Origin: Neurospora intermedia | Lineage: Eukaryota > Ascomycota > Sordariomycetes > Sordariales > Sordariaceae | Length of the DNA: 64,000 nt | Direction: 5' to 3' | Assembly: GCA_037102815.1 (NCBI GenBank) | Contig: BTPP01000012.1 | Span: forward strand, 620,001-684,000 | Shown here: positions 57,401 through 64,000 of the stretch, piece by piece | Layout of the letters: each line of letters opens with the position of its first letter | Position numbering within the stretch: the first letter of the stretch is position 1 | Translations under genes and position numbers: made by a program | Notes under the pieces: model-generated | What the model was told of the DNA's origin: nothing | What the model saw: the letters and a program-made list of their open reading frames with translations, nothing else | Database searches by the model: none

Positions 57401-60400
57401 TGTTTGGCTGATAGCTGGCTACCTACTTATGGTAGTCCTACTTCGTTGCGTGCCCAGCATGCCCTAGTTCGCCTTGTTTTGCTTTCTGGCATAATAGTGT
57501 AGTTACCTGCGCAGTGAGAGGGAGAGGGAGGGAAGTATAAAGAAAATCTTAAGCAGAAGGAAGGCGAAAAGGTAAATCCGCTGCCCGAAAGCGGTCATTT
57601 GTTTCAAGTTGTTACCTACCTATGTTTGGTCGATCCTTTTGAAGATCTGTGTGTAACAACGGCCGGGTCGCTCTCGGTGGTTTTGCGATACGCTACGTAC
57701 TAGGTAGGTATGTATCGGTGATTTCCGTGACGAGCCAAGAAGTCTGAGAATGGGTTATCTTACACGTATAGTTGAATACGGGTATCGACTGTCAAAGGGA
57801 CGTACCGATTGTCTCCAAGTGTTTGAAAACTAGTTCCCTTGGTAATGCCCACTTTATGCATATTATACTTTGTCCTCCCAGAATATTTTTGAAGATGAGG
57901 AGAATAAACGTACGTTTGAGGATTATGCATGCTCCTCTCCAGCTAGCTGTTAAACCCGTTTAACTTCCCAAAGGCCGCCCGACTTTCATCCGGATTCCAC
58001 CCGACCCCACCCGGTTTTCTTCTTGGGTTCCCGTCCCGTAACGCTGTAGTAAATATGTATTTTACATGGCGGAACCGGATGGTAAGTAATTATTCTATGC
58101 TTCACGGCGCGGAAGCTCCGTGCCGTATGTACTCTAGTGAAGCGTGTGTATTAACCGACGGACCGACAGCACAAAGCGTACACTATAGTATTGTAGCCGA
58201 TCTTGAACGATGAAGATCATACGGAAAAGTGCAGTTTCTCCACAAAGAATCCGTGGAAAGGCGTGGTGTTTTGTGTAGTATTGTTGTCCGGTCAAATAAG
58301 GGACCCTGACGAGAACCACACCCGTGAAAAGAAATGACAAGGTGACAATATGAGGCGAACATCATCCAGTGTTGCACGCAAATGGAAGCGAACATAATGT
58401 GCGGAATTGTGCCGAGCTGGCTGTTTGGTAGGGGGGGTCTGTCACCGCTGGAACTTGTGTTGAAGGGCCCTGGCAGCTGAAATGGACGGATGGACGCTGG
58501 GCAAAAAGGCCTGTGGTGTAATGTAGTGGTGTAGTGTATCGTTTGTTTCATTCTTTCATGTACATTGGCCCCTTCATTGTTCAATTTTCTTCCCTTTTTT
58601 TCTTTTTTGCCGTCCGAAGATCAACGTCTTATACATACCGACCTTTCTTTGACCCTTTTTCCCCAGCTCAAGGTATGTAGATTTTCTTGATGGACGTCGA
58701 TAGTCGAGCTCAAGTCCCAATGCTAGCGAACGCAGGGGTAAGGGTATAAAGGTTGTTGTTGTTGCTGTTGTAAAACATCCCCCCAACTAAACCGGAAATC
58801 GATTCCATCTGCAAGATCATTGACGAGAATCAAACGGTCGTCGACGACCAGGAAGAAAAAACCGACGGTGAGTTAGGTTTTGCTTGGGTGCCATCTGATC
58901 GAGGTCTTGGCGTGTTTTGGGATGAACTTTTTCACTCCTGCATTTGCCGGGCGGGCGAGCATCTATCTGCATTGCGCCATCGTCATCGTCGTCGTCGCCT
59001 CCTACACTTCCGCTTCTCCGGACCTCTCACCTTGAGCGGTTTCGTCTGCGGTGAGCGATTGACTTCCAATGACTCGGATAGAGGAACGAGCGAACGAATG
59101 ACTTTTTCCGCCGAGAAAACAAACCCCGGGAAGCAAAGTCGAAAAGAGAAAATTCGGAGGCGGGAAGTGCATGCGTTGATGGTTGTGGGTGAATGGGTGG
59201 TGCAATCAAGAGATGCAGCAAGTGGAACTTATCGTTGCTAGGCCTGCGTGGTTCTTGAACTTGGTGATGGTCATTGGTCGGCTCCTGATCAACGACGGTT
59301 CACGATAGTGGACTGAAAGCTGCACGCTATGCCGTACTGAGAAGAGGATCATTGCTGCACAGGTACGGAGTTTGCGTGGGACTATACTAGCGCAGTTCGT
59401 GTACCTTTGTATTCTTTCAATGGACGGAGCGAGTTCCGTGATGTCCAACGGCCATCAATCATCGTGGAGAAAAGGGAGGGGCTCCATAGAAAATCCTCAA
59501 CTCCATATGATGTCTGGAGAAGGGTGATTCCTGTGAGGATTTCGCGGGAGTGAAAGCGGCGCAGATTTATCAGCATCATGCTCCAGTCAGGATACCGAGT
59601 GGAAGGAAAAGAAAGAAAAGATGCAGCTTCGCAAGATTTGCACAAAGGGTTACCAAGTGGGAGGATGGCAATGTGTGGACGAGAAGAGATCTTGGAACCC
59701 AAGCTGCTCAGATCACATTTCGTTTCTTTTTTCTTCTTGTCAAGAACCAAATACGTAGAGGACCTACACTAGTGTAGAACTCTTCTCCAGTCTTCATCCA
59801 GGTTCGCATTTTGCCATTCAGCATTCAGGTACAATCCAATGCCATCAAGGAATGCCCTGACGGGAGGAAGTTGCTTCTCCGGGCCCTCCGCGCTCGCCTT
59901 CCTTTCAGCTCAGTCAGCACACCTGAACAAGCTGGGCCACGCACAAAGACCACAAGTCCACATCGGCTACACCAAAAGAAGCGAGCCCCACAAATACCCA
60001 CTCACTCAGCTGCATGAGAGTGGATCGCTAAGATTCTTGGCAATTTGACCTACAGGTATTCGCTCGTATCTTGAGGAAGGACCTTTTTCACCGAAGTATG
60101 AAACGCCGTCATGACGGATATCAGAGGGTTTTATTGGTACTTCATCATAGAAAGAATAACAACACAGCATGAAGCACAACACAGCACAACACAGGTGTAA
60201 AACAATAACAGGTTGGAATCTGGTAATTAAAGATTGGCTGTACGTAGGTTAATTTCACCCTTTACATACCATAGTACACCACTCACCACCACGTGTGATG
60301 GCCCCGTCAAGTCCCGGGGAAGATCTCCACTCCTTTGCCGTTCCTCGAGTCACTCGATCGGGCCGTATCCGACTATGATTGTTGTGGATGTACATATGGA

Positions 60401-62139
60401 CACTACAGTACAGCGAATTGCCAGGCCGTGTTTTTGCGAATGGGCATACCATCCCCTTGGCTCGTCCACTGAGCTGAGCTGAGCTGACATGACATGATAT
60501 GACATGACGACGGCGCGAAGCAGTGACATGATCACCATCCACTGAGTGTGTGTGCTGTGTGAAAGTTTTTTCTGTATGGAGTGAGTACCCGATCACACTA
60601 TCGAAGCGGCACTTTATCAGATCACATAACCGGTCCCGTCACATTACTTCAATTCCGAGCCGTAACCCCAGCAGAGAGGTGTGTGCTCGTATTTTGCGAA
60701 GTTTGGATACGATACGTACCCGACTAACACTAGTGTTTCCGCATGCACTACACTTTCTCCATAGCTGAGGGATATGTAGTGTAGAACACATGCAAGATGA
60801 AATTAATCAGCATGCAGCATCACAAATTTTTTTGATGAACGCCGAACATCGAAAACTCGCACGCCTCGCACGCCACTATTTGTGACATTCATTGGTCTCG
60901 TCAGGCATCGTGAACCAACAGATGTCCCAGGAACAGGGACTGGTGGTCTTAGAAGGGGGGCTTGACGGAGGATCCGCCGCCCGTCCCGGGCACCACCACA
61001 CCACCACACCACCACCGGACCACCGGTATCCTTTCTCTCGTTGAGGTCCCCGGCCCGGACGGCTTCATCATCATTCCCCAGGAGGGGGGTACACAGTAAA
61101 GAATTGATGGCGCGGATTCGGTTCGCTTCTCATTAATGTTTCCAGCATCTTGTTTTTTTAGACATGTCATAGACCGGGGCCTCGGTGGGCGGCGGCCCCG
61201 TGTTCCGTATCCAGTAGGCCCTCAACCCGTTATTATTCTTTTGTTCCTTCTTTTTTTTCTTGATTTTCGACAAGGGCATTCGGGATGTGGGCGGTTCGGA
61301 CATGGGTTACAGCTGGGCAGGTTTCGTGTGCGTGATGATGTGTGGTGTTGCAATGCTTGCTTCGTAACCATAAGATTTCTGTGGGTGATGGATAAATCAG
61401 GAACTCTCATTTTTCATTGTCAATATGGAAGGAGAGCTCTCAAACAAACCGGACAATGGCAAATTGCAGGTGCGAGATCATCATCCTATTATTTGATCGT
61501 CGACATGCTTTGGGTTGCATCTACTGTACACCTACGCAGTATGATGTCCCGGCCAAAGATTGGAAACGACTGTGAGCCATCAATCATGGTGACTGACCTC
61601 GTGTCCTCATCAAAGAGAACCCTCACCTCCATCATTACAACGGAACCGTAAGCGACACTGGGGCGATCCGTTCATTCCCATGGGGCCCATGGGGTGCAAA
61701 GAGGAGAAAAAAGAAGTAGTGTATGATGCCACCACTTTCCCATTTTCTGTACTGTAGTGTACCTACCTAGTCACCCACTCCGGCTCCCACACTGCCACTC
61801 AATATCCCATACCAATATCCGAACACGGCGTTTCGATACTGGAGAGGAAAAAAAAAAAAAAAAAAAGTTGCGTATGCCGTTCTGGAAGCCAATTTCGGAT
61901 TCACGACGCCCAAGCATGGATGTTCCTGGATGGGTACCTGGCTGGGCCCTGTGGATGGCGCTGGATCCAATTCGGTACCAAATGAAAGAAAAGACAGGGC
62001 TGTCCATCCAAGCGGGTCGTTAATCCCAGCAACGTCCATGTGGCCGACATACTTGACTAAACCCAAATTGGTCTTTGGACGTTTGGGTGAAAGAATATCC
62101 GAACCTTTTTTCCAACATTTTTTTTTTTTTTTTTTTTTT
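54493..62139. repeat. Homopolymer runs in the gene-poor right arm
   Basis: C15 at 54493-54507, G12 at 55014-55025, G19 at 55870-55888, A19 at 61848-61866 and T22 at 62118-62139. A GTAG array lies at 57155-57178. Such runs are also places where sequencing errors are likely. Confidence 0.85.
54971..54996. repeat. Tandem AGTGT units (GTAGTGTA-type motif)
   Basis: Five tandem copies of the 5-bp unit GTAGT. Single or double copies of the same motif or its complement recur at about 48424, 52124, 56131, 56420, 58513, 60775, 61746 and 62805. Confidence 0.85.
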
Positions 62140-64000
62140 CTTCTGGTTTGTCTTGTTGGGTTGAGATTTCCAAGGTCGATGGTCCGCACGATCTTCAAGT
62201 CCAGCGATGTGCCAAGCGACTCGGGCCTTCTTGAAGGCTTTTCGGTCGACGGAAGGGAAGTCCCCATGAGGAGCCGGTGAAAGAAACTCGTTTTTACCAA
62301 GTCTAACGCCAAGACTCTGTACATGCATAAGTGGCTTGACGCTTAAATGAGTTGTTATCGTTGTTGTCGTTGTCGCTAAGAAAGAAACAGGAACGGCACA
62401 TATTTTTGGAGCAGCACCGCACATCCGGATACAGGACCTTTCCGGTCACGGGACTTGGTTGCAGAACAGATAAGATGGGGATCGCTGGCCACTTTTCTGA
62501 AAACTTGGGTCAGCTGGGGGGGTACAACAACGCTGTCAAATATTGGTGGCCGATTACCGAAGCGCGGGTTACAGCAGAGGGCAACCACTGAAGCGAAGCA
62601 CCTCCACTTTTTACTCCTTTTTTTTTTTTGGCATTTCCATTTCGGCGACCATTTCACCACCTCTGTATCTGACTTCGGGACGGACTGCTTGTCATTGAAG
62701 CCATCCATGGAAGGTCGTCACTCGCCAAGGCCAGCTCATGCTGAACACAGACCACGCTCTCCTCGGTTGACAATTCGCGGGTTGCTGCAATGCGATACAC
62801 GCCTCTAGTGTAGTGCCTTGACAATAACATTCACGATGATGATGGCGCCGTCAAGTGACCGGGACCCAGAAACCTCAACAAACGATTGATGATGGACAAT
62901 GGGAGCTGCATCGATCGAAGGACCGCTATCTCGAGATGACCCCCATCCTCCTTCGTTGGCCTCGCATTGGCGTCGGCTTGCCTCGTACTCAAAGATGCAT
63001 ATCAGCGCATTAGGAAAATCTCCATTGGCAAGTTTACGCAGCAACAACAAGCAGACTGTTTGGACGCCGTGATCGGTGCCACCACACAAACCCAGCCTTG
63101 TTTTTTTGTTTTTTTTTGTTCTTAATGTGCCTTTCCACAGGGAAGCAGCGTCGCGTCGAAACGCATAAACAATCCACAATGAAACCTACTCTTATCTCTT
63201 TTTCTCTTACATCCCCAGTACTTGCCGCTGCTGCCGCCGCCGCTCGGTGGACGGTGCTTGTTTCGTCAAACATACTACTGCCAGGTGAGTTGTCACAGCC
63301 GAGCCTAAACACGGCCACCTGAGCGCCCGCAGCAGCGAATTTCACAAAAAATCCTGCTACGCGACCCGCGAGTCATATAGTTTGTTACAGAAAAAACAGC
63401 AACAAACCTATTGAGCCTGTCTTGATGGAAGCCGATACCACACTCACTGAGACAATGACGGAAAGACGTGGATCCTCTCGCTCTGTGTTGTGCCGTGGCA
63501 GAGATGATGACAAGAGGAACAGGACAGAGAAACAGCCAAGGAGGAGGAAAGCAGTCAAGCAATACCTAACACGCAGTCCATCCAGATGAATGAATGACCG
63601 GACGCCGCAAGGGTGACGACATACACACATTTGCTGCCCGGCACTGCTTTGGGAAGGAAGCAAATTAGACACAACAGCATCACGATATCACACAAGCCAT
63701 GCTGGGAGCCGTTACGCCTTCTTGCGTACGCACCCTCTTTTTTATTCTTTTTTCTCAAATTTTCATCCACACTCCTCACATTCACGCACTCTCATACTTT
63801 CCCCAACCCCGCTTTGAAGGAGTTTGCTGGTTCCGTCCGGGTCCGGCCTCCCTCGCTCTGGCTTCTCTGTGTCTCTTACAAGTGTGAGGCATGTTGCCGA
63901 GTCAGGCGACAAACAGGCAATCAATTAAATCAAATCGCCACGAATGGCTGGATTGGCTTCAATGAAAAGTGAATGATGTTCCGCATGAATAGAGAAGAAG

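Larger units (their letters stand above)
52501..64000. other. 11.5-kb region without a supported gene
   Basis: Normal base composition, not RIP-eroded. I looked for domains and spliced frames on both strands and found none that I can defend. The longest frames, such as 174 codons at 54450-54974 (+), 171 codons at 61136-61651 (+) and 185 codons at 61767-62324 (-), are low in complexity or overlap opposite frames. The region carries many copies of TAGGTA and GTAGTGTA motifs, homopolymers (see repeats) and CA/TG-rich stretches. It could be a very long upstream region, contain non-coding RNA genes, or hold small multi-exon genes that I cannot see by eye. Confidence 0.5.

Noticed and set aside
61767-62324. 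185-codon minus-strand frame
   Set aside because: It passes through A/T homopolymers that give Lys and Phe runs; overlapping plus-strand frames are equally long.
63179-63321. Secreted-protein first exon (hydrophobic start followed by an Ala run and a GTGAGT site)
   Set aside because: The start resembles a signal peptide and a splice donor follows, but I could find no second exon or acceptor at a sensible distance.

Overview
The window looks like nuclear DNA of a filamentous ascomycete, most likely a Sordariomycete. Four things point there: a HET-domain gene; chromodomain-bearing Ty3/Gypsy elements; long AT-rich tracts that have lost CpA/TpG and gained TpA, as left by repeat-induced point mutation (RIP); and GC-balanced gene DNA with one short intron (GTACGT...CTGAC...TAG) and TACC/GTAG-rich intergenic sequence. 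All recognised host genes lie on the minus strand. No RNA gene, CRISPR array or origin was recognised.

Left half (about 2.7-33 kb). One HET-domain gene is spread over three pieces: N-terminal part 31840-32985, central part 30028-30982 and C-terminal part 2693-2910. Two transposons split it. A small TIR element (Y, 30991-31831, 8-bp target duplication CATTAATG) separates the first two pieces. A Mutator-like DNA transposon (X, 2919-30019, perfect 64-bp TIRs, 8-bp duplication CGGTAAAT) separates the last two. X is only about 3.7 kb of its own DNA. The rest is a nest: Gypsy element A (4597-27973) sits in X, Gypsy element B (11279-27031) sits in A, and Gypsy element C (15567-23852) sits in B. Each level has its own paired LTRs and 5-bp target duplication. 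X, A and B are RIP-eroded. C is GC-normal, has two identical 242-bp LTRs and long open gag and pol frames, so it arrived last.

Middle (33.1-42.9 kb). A second nest lies just upstream of the HET start: a 1.1-kb element with very long inverted arms (W, about 33112-42884), whose right arm holds an 8.7-kb RIP-eroded Gypsy element D (34124-42789, minus orientation).

Right part. A two-exon major facilitator gene (43589-45246) and an intact Tcp11/Sok1-family gene (49051-51255) are the only other confident genes. About 12.7 kb upstream of the Sok1-like gene, to the end of the window, shows no gene I can support. It holds microsatellites, homopolymers and a dispersed GTAGTGTA-type motif.

Overall, this is a repeat-dominated interval in which transposons accumulated in and beside an incompatibility-type gene. 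RIP erased most of them, and one retroelement landed after the last RIP.
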